DNA from: Ruminococcaceae bacterium UBA3751
GTDB lineage: Bacteria; Bacillota; Clostridia; Oscillospirales; Acutalibacteraceae
Reading direction: 5' to 3'
Length of the DNA: 64,000 nucleotides
Assembly (NCBI GenBank): GCA_002371215.1
Contig: DFGL01000045.1
Span: forward strand, 3,265 to 67,264
The position numbers and the translations under genes are program-made. Every line of letters starts with the position of its first letter. Within the stretch, counting starts at the first letter, position 1. The notes beneath the pieces were generated by a model, which saw only the letters and a list, made by a program, of their open reading frames with translations, ran no database searches and had not been told where the DNA came from. Positions 50,128-58,920 of this stretch are shown here, piece after piece.

Positions 50128-51552
50128 ATGAAGCTTTCAGATGTTTTAAAGGGAATAAAAGTTAATAATGAATATGCACAAGCAGAAGTGCTTGACGTGT
50201 GTTCAGACAGCAGGCTCATTAAAGAGGGCTCTCTGTTCGTGTGTATTAAAGGTGCAACCTTTGACGGACACAGCGTTGCAAGGGAAATGATTGAAAAGGG
50301 CGCCGTTGCAGTAGTCTGCGAGCGTGACCTCGGCTTATCAAATCAGATTCTTGTTGATAATACGAGAGACGCGCTCTCTCCGCTTTGCTCAAATCTCTTT
50401 GGTAATCCGTCTGAAAGCCTTAGGCTTATCGGCTTGACGGGTACCAACGGAAAGACGACAACAACCTTCCTGATTAAGCAGATTCTCGAAAGTCTCGGCA
50501 AAAAGGTCGGATTAATCGGTACGGTTCAGAATATGGTTGGTGATGAGGTGTATCCTGCCCACTATACGACGCCGGACCCGCATGAGCTTCAGTCACTTTT
50601 CAGAAAGATGGTAGACGCGGGCTGTGAGTACTGCGTTATGGAGGTCTCATCTCAGGCGCTTGCTCAGGGCAGAGTTGAAGGTGTTCACTTTGAGGCGGCA
50701 GCCTTTACAAATCTTACTCAGGACCATCTTGATTATCATAAAACCTTTGAAAATTATTTCAATTCAAAGCGTATTTTGTTCGAAAACTGCGATATTGCAA
50801 TTACCAATTTAGACGATGAATACGGTAAAAGAATCGTTGAAAACCTTCCTTGCAAAGTCCTTAGCTACGGAGTTAAGCGTATTGAAGCTGATTACAGCGC
50901 AAGGAACGTTGAGTTTTCCGCAGACGGCGTAAAATATGAGCTTGTGTGCGACAGTATAGGCAGAGTGTTCTGCCCGATTCCGGGAAGATTTTCGGTTTAT
51001 AATTCGCTTTGCGCTGCCTCTGTTGCGCTTGCTCTCGACTTTAATTTCAGCGAAGTTGTAATAGCTTTATCACATTGTACCGGCGTTAAGGGCAGAATTG
51101 AGGTAGTTCCGAACGATAAGGATTTTACAGTTATAATTGACTACGCTCATTCGCCGGACGGCTTACAGAACATTATCTCCTCGCTTAAAGAATTCGCAAA
51201 GGGGAGGGTGGTAACTCTTTTCGGCTGCGGAGGCGACAGAGATAAAACGAAACGCCCGATTATGGGAAAAATAGCGGCAGAGCTTTCGGATTTCTGCATC
51301 GTTACCTCTGATAATCCGAGAAGTGAAAATCCCTCGCAAATAATTGAGAATATTCTTGAGGGAATGAAGGATATAAAAACTCCGTATAAGGTTATTGAAA
51401 ACCGTAAAGAGGCAATTATATGGGCGGTTCAGAATGCAAAGCCCAACGATATTATCCTACTTGCGGGGAAAGGTCATGAGACCTATCAGATTTTACCTAC
51501 AGGCACAATCCATTTTGATGAAAGGGAAGTTGTTGCTGAGGCACTAAAATAA
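50128..51552 (+). CDS. murE: UDP-MurNAc-L-Ala-D-Glu:meso-DAP ligase
   Basis: 474 residues. Mur-ligase with ATP-loop GLTGTNGKTTTT (about residues 108-119), the carbamoylated-Lys and metal region, and a C-terminal TSDNPRSENP motif; DNPR is the signature of the DAP-adding enzyme, against Lys-adding types. So the wall should contain meso-DAP. Directly follows the PBP gene (8 bp) with an AGGTGG binding site. The next gene is mraY; murF, which usually sits here, is absent. Confidence 0.95.
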   Translation: MKLSDVLKGIKVNNEYAQAEVLDVCSDSRLIKEGSLFVCIKGATFDGHSVAREMIEKGAVAVVCERDLGLSNQILVDNTRDALSPLCSNLFGNPSESLRLIGLTGTNGKTTTTFLIKQILESLGKKVGLIGTVQNMVGDEVYPAHYTTPDPHELQSLFRKMVDAGCEYCVMEVSSQALAQGRVEGVHFEAAAFTNLTQDHLDYHKTFENYFNSKRILFENCDIAITNLDDEYGKRIVENLPCKVLSYGVKRIEADYSARNVEFSADGVKYELVCDSIGRVFCPIPGRFSVYNSLCAASVALALDFNFSEVVIALSHCTGVKGRIEVVPNDKDFTVIIDYAHSPDGLQNIISSLKEFAKGRVVTLFGCGGDRDKTKRPIMGKIAAELSDFCIVTSDNPRSENPSQIIENILEGMKDIKTPYKVIENRKEAIIWAVQNAKPNDIILLAGKGHETYQILPTGTIHFDEREVVAEALK

Positions 51553-51566
51553 ACAGGAGAGTTAAA

Positions 51567-52610
51567 ATGAGTACAACAGTTGCATTGATTATCAGCATTA
51601 TAATTGCTTTCGGAATTACTGCGGGGCTTGGCTTTGTAATAATTCCGTGGCTCAGAAAACTAAAATTCGGTCAGACCATTCTTGATATAGGTCCTTCGTG
51701 GCATAAGTCAAAGCAGGGTACTCCGAATATGGGCGGTCTTATGTTTGCTATCGGTATTGTAATATCCTTTGCCGTAACGCTTTTATGCTTTAAGCTTTCA
51801 GGCGGAAACGTTGAAAGCGAATTCTCTTCCGTAATTAAGGGTAGAGATTTTGTTCTTCTCATTGCAAATATCTGCCTTGCTCTCGGCTGCGGTATAGTCG
51901 GTTTTACCGATGACTTTATAAAAATCAAAATGAAACGAAACGAAGGACTTTCCGCTAAACAGAAAACTCTCGGTCAGTTAGCTGTAACCTTCGGTTATGT
52001 TCTTACTCTCTGGCTCTCCCATAACACCGTTTGGAAAATCCCGTTTTTAGGCACGGTAAATTTTGAAAAGAATATTTTAACGGGCGTTGTTTTCTGGCTT
52101 CTTTCAATATTCATTATTTACGGTACGGTAAACTCCGTAAATCTTACAGACGGCATTGACGGACTTTGCTCTTCAGTTACTGCAACGGTTGCCGTTACGT
52201 TTATTATTTCAGCTTATATGCTTAATTTTGCAGGGCTTGCAATTCTTTCAGGCGCTCTGCTCGGCGGCGTTCTCGGTTTCCTTTGCTGGAACTGGAATCC
52301 CGCAAAAACCTTTATGGGCGACACCGGCTCGCTCTTCCTCGGCGGAATGGTTGCAGGGCTCGGCTTCTGCATTAAATGTCCGCTTCTTCTCCTTCCGATA
52401 GGAATTATCTATGTTTGTGAAACGATGAGCGATATTATTCAGATAGGATATTTTAAAATCACCCACGGTAAAAGAATATTCAAAATGGCGCCGATTCATC
52501 ATCATTTTGAGATGTGCGGCTGGAAGGAAAAGAAAATCTGCGTAGTATTTTCATCAGTTAATGCAGTATTCTGCTGCATGGCATTATTATTAATGTTTTT
52601 CGGTAAATAA
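51567..52610 (+). CDS. mraY: Phospho-MurNAc-pentapeptide translocase
   Basis: 347 residues with about ten membrane helices. The catalytic Asp-rich motifs are present: GFTDDFIKIK (about residues 112-121), NLTDGIDGL (about 191-199), and the FMGDTGSLFLGG and APIHHHFE segments. It makes lipid I from UDP-MurNAc-pentapeptide and undecaprenyl phosphate. CAGGAGAG binding site, 14 bp after murE. Confidence 0.95.
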   Translation: MSTTVALIISIIIAFGITAGLGFVIIPWLRKLKFGQTILDIGPSWHKSKQGTPNMGGLMFAIGIVISFAVTLLCFKLSGGNVESEFSSVIKGRDFVLLIANICLALGCGIVGFTDDFIKIKMKRNEGLSAKQKTLGQLAVTFGYVLTLWLSHNTVWKIPFLGTVNFEKNILTGVVFWLLSIFIIYGTVNSVNLTDGIDGLCSSVTATVAVTFIISAYMLNFAGLAILSGALLGGVLGFLCWNWNPAKTFMGDTGSLFLGGMVAGLGFCIKCPLLLLPIGIIYVCETMSDIIQIGYFKITHGKRIFKMAPIHHHFEMCGWKEKKICVVFSSVNAVFCCMALLLMFFGK

Positions 52611-52648
52611 TAATTATATATAAGTGTTAAAAGAAAAGAGGTGTTTAT

Positions 52649-53881
52649 ATGTCAGACAGATTAGAGCCCCCCAAAAGGCTTTCTCGCGACAGGCGGACTG
52701 CACCGGTTGAGCCTGAGGAGAGCAACGTTATACGAGGTAATAAAAAATCCTTCTTATCAAAATCAGACATATTAACACTCGGCGGTATAGATATTCCGTT
52801 TTTTGCAATAGTAATAGGTCTTGTAACTATAGGTCTTGTAATGCTGTTTTCGGCAACCTATCCCTATGCGTTCTCAAAATTTAACGACAGTTATTATTAT
52901 ACAAAGCGTCAGTTCATCTTTGTAGTTGCAGGTATAATACTTATGCTGTTAATTTCAAAAATGAACTACAGAATAATTCAGAAATTTGTTTATTGGTTAT
53001 TCGGCATAACTGTTGTTTTGCTTATTGTAGTTTTGTTTCACCATACAAACTTCCAGGATTTCAGGCGCTGGATACCAATTGGTCCGTTTACTTTTCAGCC
53101 CTCCGACCTTGCAAAGTTTACGGTAATAGTCGTCCTTGCGGATTACATCTCAAAGAACTATAAAAAGATGAAACACCTGTTAGAGGGAACGGTATATCCG
53201 CTGATAATTATTGCAGTTTTCTGTATTCTTATTTATTTTGAAAATCACAACTCAGGAATGGTTTTAGTTTTCCTTATAGGAGCAACACTGATGTTTTGCG
53301 GTGGTTCAGACTGGAAACTGTTTGCTTTAGGTGCCGGGCTTGTAGCAGCAATTGCGGTGTTTGTTGTAACAAATCCCGATGTCCTTCAACAGTATGCCGG
53401 CGAAAGAATAGTTGCATGGCTTGATAAGGACTACGACCCCCTCGACGCAAGATGGCAAACAAATAATTCGCTTTATGCGATTGGTTCAGGCGGATTTTTC
53501 GGCGCAGGGCTCGGTAATTCAAAACAAAAGTTTATGTATGTATCCGAACCTCAAAACGACTTTATCTTTTCTATAGTCTGCGAAGAGCTTGGCTTTGTTG
53601 GCGCGGCAGTAATAATCTTTCTATTTGCGCTCTTGTTTATTCGCGGAATAAAAATAGCTCTTAAATCGCGCGACAGATTTGCAACTCTTCTCGTTATCGG
53701 AATAGTATCACAGGTTGCTATTCAGACCGTGTTTAATATATTGGTTGTAACGGATACAATTCCAAATACGGGAATAGCTCTTCCGTTTTTCTCATACGGT
53801 GGTACCTCAATACTGATGCTGCTTATGGAAATGGGAGTCGTGCTGTCAATATCACGTTCAACAAATCAAAAAAAGGTATAG
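52649..53881 (+). CDS. ftsW: SEDS glycosyltransferase FtsW
   Basis: 410 residues. A cytoplasmic Arg/Lys-rich N-terminus of about 45 residues, then about ten membrane helices. SEDS motifs: RRWIPIGPFTFQPSDLAKF, HNSGMVLVFLIG and the NTGIALPFFSYGGTS signature near the end. It polymerises lipid II with the class B PBP. AAAGAGGTG binding site. It follows mraY by 38 bp; murD, normally between them, is absent. Confidence 0.93.
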   Translation: MSDRLEPPKRLSRDRRTAPVEPEESNVIRGNKKSFLSKSDILTLGGIDIPFFAIVIGLVTIGLVMLFSATYPYAFSKFNDSYYYTKRQFIFVVAGIILMLLISKMNYRIIQKFVYWLFGITVVLLIVVLFHHTNFQDFRRWIPIGPFTFQPSDLAKFTVIVVLADYISKNYKKMKHLLEGTVYPLIIIAVFCILIYFENHNSGMVLVFLIGATLMFCGGSDWKLFALGAGLVAAIAVFVVTNPDVLQQYAGERIVAWLDKDYDPLDARWQTNNSLYAIGSGGFFGAGLGNSKQKFMYVSEPQNDFIFSIVCEELGFVGAAVIIFLFALLFIRGIKIALKSRDRFATLLVIGIVSQVAIQTVFNILVVTDTIPNTGIALPFFSYGGTSILMLLMEMGVVLSISRSTNQKKV

Positions 53882-53890
53882 GTAAATAAA

Positions 53891-55024
53891 ATGAAGTTTA
53901 TTTTTGCAACAGGCGGAACAGCAGGCCATATCAACCCTGCTCTTGCAGTAGCCTCATATATCAGAGAAGCTTATCCCGACAGTGAGATTTTGTTTATCGG
54001 TACAAGCGACCATATGGAATCAACGCTCGTTCCCAATGCAGGTTTTGATATTAAGACTATTGAGATTAACGGCTTCAGGCGTTCCTTTTCTCCAAAGGCA
54101 ATTATCTTTAATATTAAAACTCTTTTCAGGCTTCTCACTTCCGAAAGAGCGAGCAAAAAGATAATAAAGGAATTTGCTCCGGACGTTGTAATAGGCTTTG
54201 GCGGGTATGTTTCGGGTCCCGTTCTTCAGTCTGCTGCAAGAATGAAAATTCCGTGCTGTATACACGAGCAAAACGCCTACCCGGGTATAACCAACAAGCA
54301 GCTTGCTAAGGTTGTTGATAAGGTTATGTTAACGGTGGAGGATGCAAAAAAACATCTTGAATGTAAAAATGAACCAATAGTTACAGGTCTTCCCGTAAGA
54401 GGCGAAATCCTTAAAAAAGACAGGAATGAAGCAAGAGAAGAACTCGGTATTCCCGAGGGAAAGTATCTTGTTCTGAGCTTCGGCGGTTCACTCGGTGCAG
54501 CACCGCTTAACGATGCAATGCACGATATTCTTATTAATGATTCGGAAAGTGAAAATATTTATCACATTCATTCTGCGGGTACAAACGGAACCGCTTATCT
54601 TGAACAGCTTGAAAAAGAAGGCTTTGAAAAAGCAGGGGAGGGCGTTCTTGTAAAAGGAAAGTCCGAAGTAAGGCAATACATAAATAATATGGACACCTGT
54701 CTTGCCGCTGCAGACGTTGTTATCGGACGAGCAGGAGCTTCCTCGCTTTCTGAAATCGAAGCGCTCGGTAAAGCTTCAATCCTGATACCGTCTCCTTACG
54801 TTGCTGAAAATCATCAGTATCATAACGCAATGGCCCTTGTAAACAGAAATGCGGCAAGAATAATTGAAGAAAAAGACTTAACTTCCGAAAGTCTTAATAA
54901 TATGTTGAGTGAGCTTCTCTCATCGCCTGAGGTTCTTTTTGAAATAGAAAAGAATGCTGCCGAGATGGGAATAGTTAATGCACGCGAAAAAATTGCCGAC
55001 GTAATTATAGAGCTCGCAAAATAA
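53891..55024 (+). CDS. murG: UDP-GlcNAc:lipid I GlcNAc-transferase
   Basis: 377 residues, GT-B fold. The N-terminal loop GGTAGHINPA matches the family GGTGGHxxPA, with HEQNAYPGITN and the C-terminal GRAGASSLSEIEALGKASILIPSP (donor-binding) present. It makes lipid II from lipid I. Starts 9 bp after ftsW with a weak AGGTAAA site. Confidence 0.95.
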   Translation: MKFIFATGGTAGHINPALAVASYIREAYPDSEILFIGTSDHMESTLVPNAGFDIKTIEINGFRRSFSPKAIIFNIKTLFRLLTSERASKKIIKEFAPDVVIGFGGYVSGPVLQSAARMKIPCCIHEQNAYPGITNKQLAKVVDKVMLTVEDAKKHLECKNEPIVTGLPVRGEILKKDRNEAREELGIPEGKYLVLSFGGSLGAAPLNDAMHDILINDSESENIYHIHSAGTNGTAYLEQLEKEGFEKAGEGVLVKGKSEVRQYINNMDTCLAAADVVIGRAGASSLSEIEALGKASILIPSPYVAENHQYHNAMALVNRNAARIIEEKDLTSESLNNMLSELLSSPEVLFEIEKNAAEMGIVNAREKIADVIIELAK

Positions 55025-55034
55025 GCCCCCTTCA

Positions 55035-55083
55035 CCATTTAACCACCTCTCTCATAGAATAAAGCGAGAAGGTGGTTAAATGG
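55035..55083 (+). promoter_or_regulatory. Long hairpin covering the murA ribosome binding site and start codon
   Basis: A perfect 14-bp inverted repeat: 55035-55048 pairs with 55070-55083. With one bulge it can be lengthened by four pairs, leaving a 12-base loop. The right arm contains the AGGTGG binding site (55070-55075) and the ATG of murA (55080-55082). See findings. Confidence 0.75.
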
Positions 55084-56348
55084 CTAATTTTAAAGTTACG
55101 GGTGAAAGAAAACTCGGCGGAACGGTGAGTATAGGCGGCGCTAAAAACGCCGTTCTTCCAATTCTTGCCGCTTCGTCAATGATTAGCGGAGAGGTAATTC
55201 TCCATAACTGCCCGTTACTTTCAGACGTTGAAAATACGTTGAAAATACTTAAATACATAGGCGCAGGAGTTAAAAGGGAAGGAAGTACCCTTATTATTAA
55301 CTCAAACTCTGTAAGTAAAAGCTATGTTCCCGAGAAATATATGCGCCTGATGCGTTCTTCTGTTTTATTTTTGGGAGCGTTATCATCAAGAACAGGCTCG
55401 TCGCGTATGTCTCTCCCGGGAGGCTGTAATATAGGACTGAGACCTATTGATTTACACCTTAAAGCGCTTGCTGATTTGTCTGCTGTTATTAGCTATGACG
55501 GTAAAGAGGTCTGCTGTAATGCAGAAAAATCACGCTCAGCTGATATAGTGTTACCTTATCCGAGCGTCGGAGCAACTGAAAACGCAATTCTTTTTTCTGT
55601 ATTTCTTAAAGGAAAAACAAGAATAATAAACGCAGCAAGAGAACCCGAAATCTATGATTTGTGTTCATTCCTGAATAAAGCAGGCGCGAGAATAAGCGGT
55701 GCGTCGGGTTCCGTCATTGAAATAGAGGGTGTTAAAAAGCTGCGCCCCCTTGAGTATACTGTAATGCCTGACAGAGTTACCGCCGTTACGTTTCTGTGTA
55801 TAGCGGCGTCAACTAAAAGCGCTCTTGAATTAAAAAACGTGGATTATACCTGTTTTAAATCAGAACTTTGCGCATTGATGAATATGGGCTGTAAGCTTTA
55901 TTTATCGGAAAAATCTGTTGCAATTAAGCCCTCAAAGCTTAAGAGAGTTAAAAGCATTGCGACTAATCCCTATCCGGGATTTTCAACAGATTGCCAGCCA
56001 CTAATTGCCTCAGCCTTAATAAAAGCAAAAGGCGTATCCGAAATTAAAGAGGCAGTTTTTGAAAACCGATTTGAATATGCTAAGGAGCTAATAAAATTCG
56101 GCGCCGATATAAATGTAATTAATAATAAAGCAGTAATAAAGGGCGTAAAAAGACTGAGCGCCGCAAATGTAGAATGTAAGGACCTTCGCGGAGGAGCAGC
56201 GCTGGTTACAGCGGCCTTAAGCGCAGAAGGAACGTCGTACATTAATAATATTGATTATATAGACAGGGGATATGAAAGGCTTGAAGTTCAGCTCTCAAAT
56301 ATAGGGGCTGATATTATGAGGATTAAAAATGAAGAAAAAAGAAAATGA
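55080..56348 (+). CDS. murA: UDP-GlcNAc 1-carboxyvinyltransferase
   Basis: 422 residues. Inside-out alpha/beta barrel enzyme that adds enolpyruvate to UDP-GlcNAc, the first step in peptidoglycan synthesis. The GGAKNAVLPILAAS start and the catalytic-loop LPGGCNIGLRP with Cys116 (the fosfomycin-target Cys) are intact; the last segment has YIDRGYERLEVQLSNIGADI. It starts in the middle of a long hairpin, 55 bp after murG. It overlaps the DivIB gene by 20 bp. Confidence 0.93.
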   Translation: MANFKVTGERKLGGTVSIGGAKNAVLPILAASSMISGEVILHNCPLLSDVENTLKILKYIGAGVKREGSTLIINSNSVSKSYVPEKYMRLMRSSVLFLGALSSRTGSSRMSLPGGCNIGLRPIDLHLKALADLSAVISYDGKEVCCNAEKSRSADIVLPYPSVGATENAILFSVFLKGKTRIINAAREPEIYDLCSFLNKAGARISGASGSVIEIEGVKKLRPLEYTVMPDRVTAVTFLCIAASTKSALELKNVDYTCFKSELCALMNMGCKLYLSEKSVAIKPSKLKRVKSIATNPYPGFSTDCQPLIASALIKAKGVSEIKEAVFENRFEYAKELIKFGADINVINNKAVIKGVKRLSAANVECKDLRGGAALVTAALSAEGTSYINNIDYIDRGYERLEVQLSNIGADIMRIKNEEKRK

Positions 56349-57297
56349 AAAAAAAGTAAAAAGAACACTCAGTCAAGGTCGGGATAATGAATTCAGTACT
56401 CTTAACGATTCTCTCGGCTCGTTTGGGCTTGAACCGCCTAAAAGAAGAAGCCATCAGCCGGAAAGAGAGTATCATAACGATTCAAGAACAAAGGCTTCCG
56501 GCTTGCAAAATGACAGACCCAAAACCCGTAACGAAATAAGGGCTGACGAGGATAAAAAACGGAAAAGCGCTAAATTACGCCGCAAAATTTTATCGTATAT
56601 CCTTCTTGTAGTGGCAATTGCGGCAGTAATTATTGTTCTCAGCTTAACTGTTCTGTTTAATATAAATACCATTACTATTAAGGGTAATAAAAAATACAAT
56701 AATCAGGAAATAACTGCTGTTTTGCCAATTGAAAAGGGGAAAAATCTTTTTGTTTGCGACACAAAGGGAGCTGCTAAAAAGCTTGAAGAAAACCTTCCTT
56801 ATATTTATAAAGCGGATATACAAAGAAAAATCCCATCTACAATAGTAGTAAACATCACTGAAACGCCTACAGTTTACAGCGTGCTTAATAGCGATAAGAC
56901 GTATACCTTGCTCGATGGAAACTTCAAAGTGCTCGAAACCTCAGCAAAAAAGAATAAAAATTCAGTGACTCTTGATAAGCTTTCACTTAAAACAGCAGTT
57001 ATCGGTCAGGTTGCAGAACTGAGCAATAAAAAGATTAAGAAAAACCTTTTAACGATAACAGACGCTGTAAATCGCCTGAAGTTAGAAAATGTAACAGGCG
57101 TTTCTTCTACAGATATCAACAATAACTATATAATTTATGACAAAAGGATTACAATTAAACTCGGTAATCTTGAAAATATTGATAATAAAATCTATTCTGC
57201 ATTAGCAGTAATTGACCGTCTTAATGAAAGTAATCCGCAAGCAGAGGGAATAATTACAGTTTCAGACGATAAACAGGTGTATTTTACTGAAAAGTAA
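56329..57297 (+). CDS. Cell division protein DivIB/FtsQ
   Basis: 322 residues. A long basic cytoplasmic N-terminus (about 85 residues), one membrane helix (about 86-108), a POTRA domain starting NTITIKGNKKYNNQEI, and a beta domain. The segment order and POTRA core (IPSTIVVNITE) fit the FtsQ/DivIB family. It stabilises the FtsL-DivIC-PBP complex at the division site. GAGGA site before ATG 56329, inside murA. It is followed by a gap of 208 bp containing the ftsZ promoter; ftsA is not present. Confidence 0.88.
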   Translation: MKKKENEKKVKRTLSQGRDNEFSTLNDSLGSFGLEPPKRRSHQPEREYHNDSRTKASGLQNDRPKTRNEIRADEDKKRKSAKLRRKILSYILLVVAIAAVIIVLSLTVLFNINTITIKGNKKYNNQEITAVLPIEKGKNLFVCDTKGAAKKLEENLPYIYKADIQRKIPSTIVVNITETPTVYSVLNSDKTYTLLDGNFKVLETSAKKNKNSVTLDKLSLKTAVIGQVAELSNKKIKKNLLTITDAVNRLKLENVTGVSSTDINNNYIIYDKRITIKLGNLENIDNKIYSALAVIDRLNESNPQAEGIITVSDDKQVYFTEK

Positions 57298-57425
57298 CTA
57301 AATAAAAGGGTTTTAGCAAACTTTCTCAGCGCAGAAAAACGCCTCTTTTGTGTATTATATACAAAGGAAATTTCATTTTCACAAAAAAGATTGTAAAAAA
57401 AATGAAGAATATTTTATAAAAACTA

Positions 57426-57454
57426 TTGCAATTTAGTTACAAAACTGTTACAAT
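57426..57454 (+). promoter_or_regulatory. Promoter of ftsZ
   Basis: -35 TTGCAA (57426-57431), a 17-base spacer, -10 TACAAT (57449-57454). Confidence 0.7.
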
Positions 57455-57505
57455 GTCATTTGTAACGGGTAAAAACCTGACAAATAATTATTAAGGAGAA
57501 TTAAA

Positions 57506-58618
57506 ATGGGCAGATACGAAATTGACACAGACGATAATAGGGTAGTAAACATTAAAGTAATCGGTGTCGGTGGCGGCGGTGGAAATGCCGTTAACCGAAT
57601 GGTAAAATGTAATATTAAAGACGTAGAATTTGTAGCAATTAACTCTGATAAGCCTGCACTCAGTAAATCTTCGGCTACTCAGAAAATCCTTATCGGTGAA
57701 AAGACCACTAAGGGTATGGGCGCCGGTGCAAAGCCTGAGGTTGGTATGAAAGCTGCTGAAGAGAGCCGTGAATCAATCACTGACGTTCTTCAGGGCGCAG
57801 AAATGATTTTCATTACCGCAGGTATGGGCGGCGGTACAGGAACAGGTGCTGCTCCTATCGTTGCTAAGATTGCTAAGGATATGGGTATCCTCACTGTAGG
57901 CGTTGTAACAACTCCCTTCGGTTTTGAAGGTAAGCGCCGTATGGCTCAGGCTCAGGAGGGTATTAATGAGCTTGCTCAGTATGTAGACAGCATTATGGTT
58001 ATTCCCAATGAAAACCTTAAGCTCGTTTCCAAGGAAAAGATTACTCTTCTTAATGCATTTGATATTGCTAACGACGTTCTCCGTCAGGGCGTTCAGTCTA
58101 TCTCTGACCTTGTTAATGCAACAGGCCTTGTAAACTCTGACTTTGCGGACGTTACAGAGATTATGAAAGATGCCGGCTATGCTCATATGGGCGTTGGCAG
58201 AGCAAAGGGTAAGGATAAGGCAGAAGTTGCTGCTGCTCAGGCAATTTCTTCACCTCTTCTTCAGACTTCAATCGACGGTGCTCGCGGCGTACTTCTTAAT
58301 ATCACAGCTTCAACAGATATCGGTCTTGAAGAGATTGACGCTGCTTCTAACGTTGTTATGGAAAGCGTACATCCTGACTGTGAAATCATCTGGGGTGCAA
58401 ACTTTGATGAAGATCTTGAGGATGAAATGATTATTACTGTTATTGCAACTCGTTTCGGTGAAGAAGGTCCGAAGGAGATGAAGTCAATTACTGCTAATAA
58501 AGCCGTAGCTCCTCCGACTGACAAGCCCGCAGCTCCTGCTGTACAGCCTGAAGTTTCTAACTTTACTGCTAAAGACGATGATGCTTTTGACGATATTGTT
58601 AACTTCTTCAGAAAATAA
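57506..58618 (+). CDS. ftsZ: Cell division GTPase FtsZ
   Basis: 370 residues. The tubulin-type nucleotide loop GGGTGTG is at residues 108-114, N-terminal [15 protein letters not shown] and [17 protein letters not shown] are typical, and the C-terminal tail DDIVNFFRK is the conserved peptide that binds partner proteins. FtsZ forms the division ring. AAGGAG binding site. It has its own promoter and terminator. Confidence 0.97.
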   Translation: MGRYEIDTDDNRVVNIKVIGVGGGGGNAVNRMVKCNIKDVEFVAINSDKPALSKSSATQKILIGEKTTKGMGAGAKPEVGMKAAEESRESITDVLQGAEMIFITAGMGGGTGTGAAPIVAKIAKDMGILTVGVVTTPFGFEGKRRMAQAQEGINELAQYVDSIMVIPNENLKLVSKEKITLLNAFDIANDVLRQGVQSISDLVNATGLVNSDFADVTEIMKDAGYAHMGVGRAKGKDKAEVAAAQAISSPLLQTSIDGARGVLLNITASTDIGLEEIDAASNVVMESVHPDCEIIWGANFDEDLEDEMIITVIATRFGEEGPKEMKSITANKAVAPPTDKPAAPAVQPEVSNFTAKDDDAFDDIVNFFRK

Positions 58619-58630
58619 TTACATAAATTT

Positions 58631-58656
58631 AGGCACTGCTAAGCAGTGCCTTTTTT
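58631..58656 (+). terminator. Terminator of ftsZ
   Basis: A perfect 10-bp inverted repeat (58631-58640 with 58642-58651), then TTTTT. Confidence 0.9.
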
Positions 58657-58920
58657 ATACAATTTGTTATCGTAAAAACACAAGTGAAAATGAGGGTGTA
58701 AAGTCATAATTATTGGACGCAAGGTGAAAAACTTTACATTTTTCACATTTTCCACCGACTTTTCCACATTTCAAAGTCGTAAATTCCACCTTTTTAACAC
58801 AGTTTTCCACATTGCCGCTCAAGAAATCCTCTGTAAAGTAAATATACTTACCACTTAATAATTAACCTCGGCACGATATATTGTGCCGAGGTTTTTGCGT
58901 AAAATTATTCTATTTGTATA
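58657..58920. other. Intergenic region with a TTTTCCACA cluster and a hairpin
   Basis: No gene was seen in the 302 bp between ftsZ and the GH38 gene. It holds a same-strand cluster of DnaA-box-like 9-mers (TTTTTCACA at 58739, TTTTCCACA at 58760 and 58803, and TTTTCCACC at 58748). It also has a possible plus-strand promoter (TTGGAC at 58713, TACATT at 58735) and the terminator-like hairpin at 58864-58896. Confidence 0.5.
58864..58896 (+). terminator. Terminator-like hairpin
   Basis: A perfect 11-bp stem (58864-58874 with 58883-58893) followed on plus by T residues. On minus it would lie after the GH38 gene but with a poorer T tract. Confidence 0.65.

Noticed and set aside
58739..58811. Origin of replication from the TTTTCCACA cluster
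   Set aside because: Neither dnaA nor dnaN is near, the boxes have one mismatch to TTATCCACA, and there is no clear AT-rich unwinding element; reported only as a possible DnaA site.
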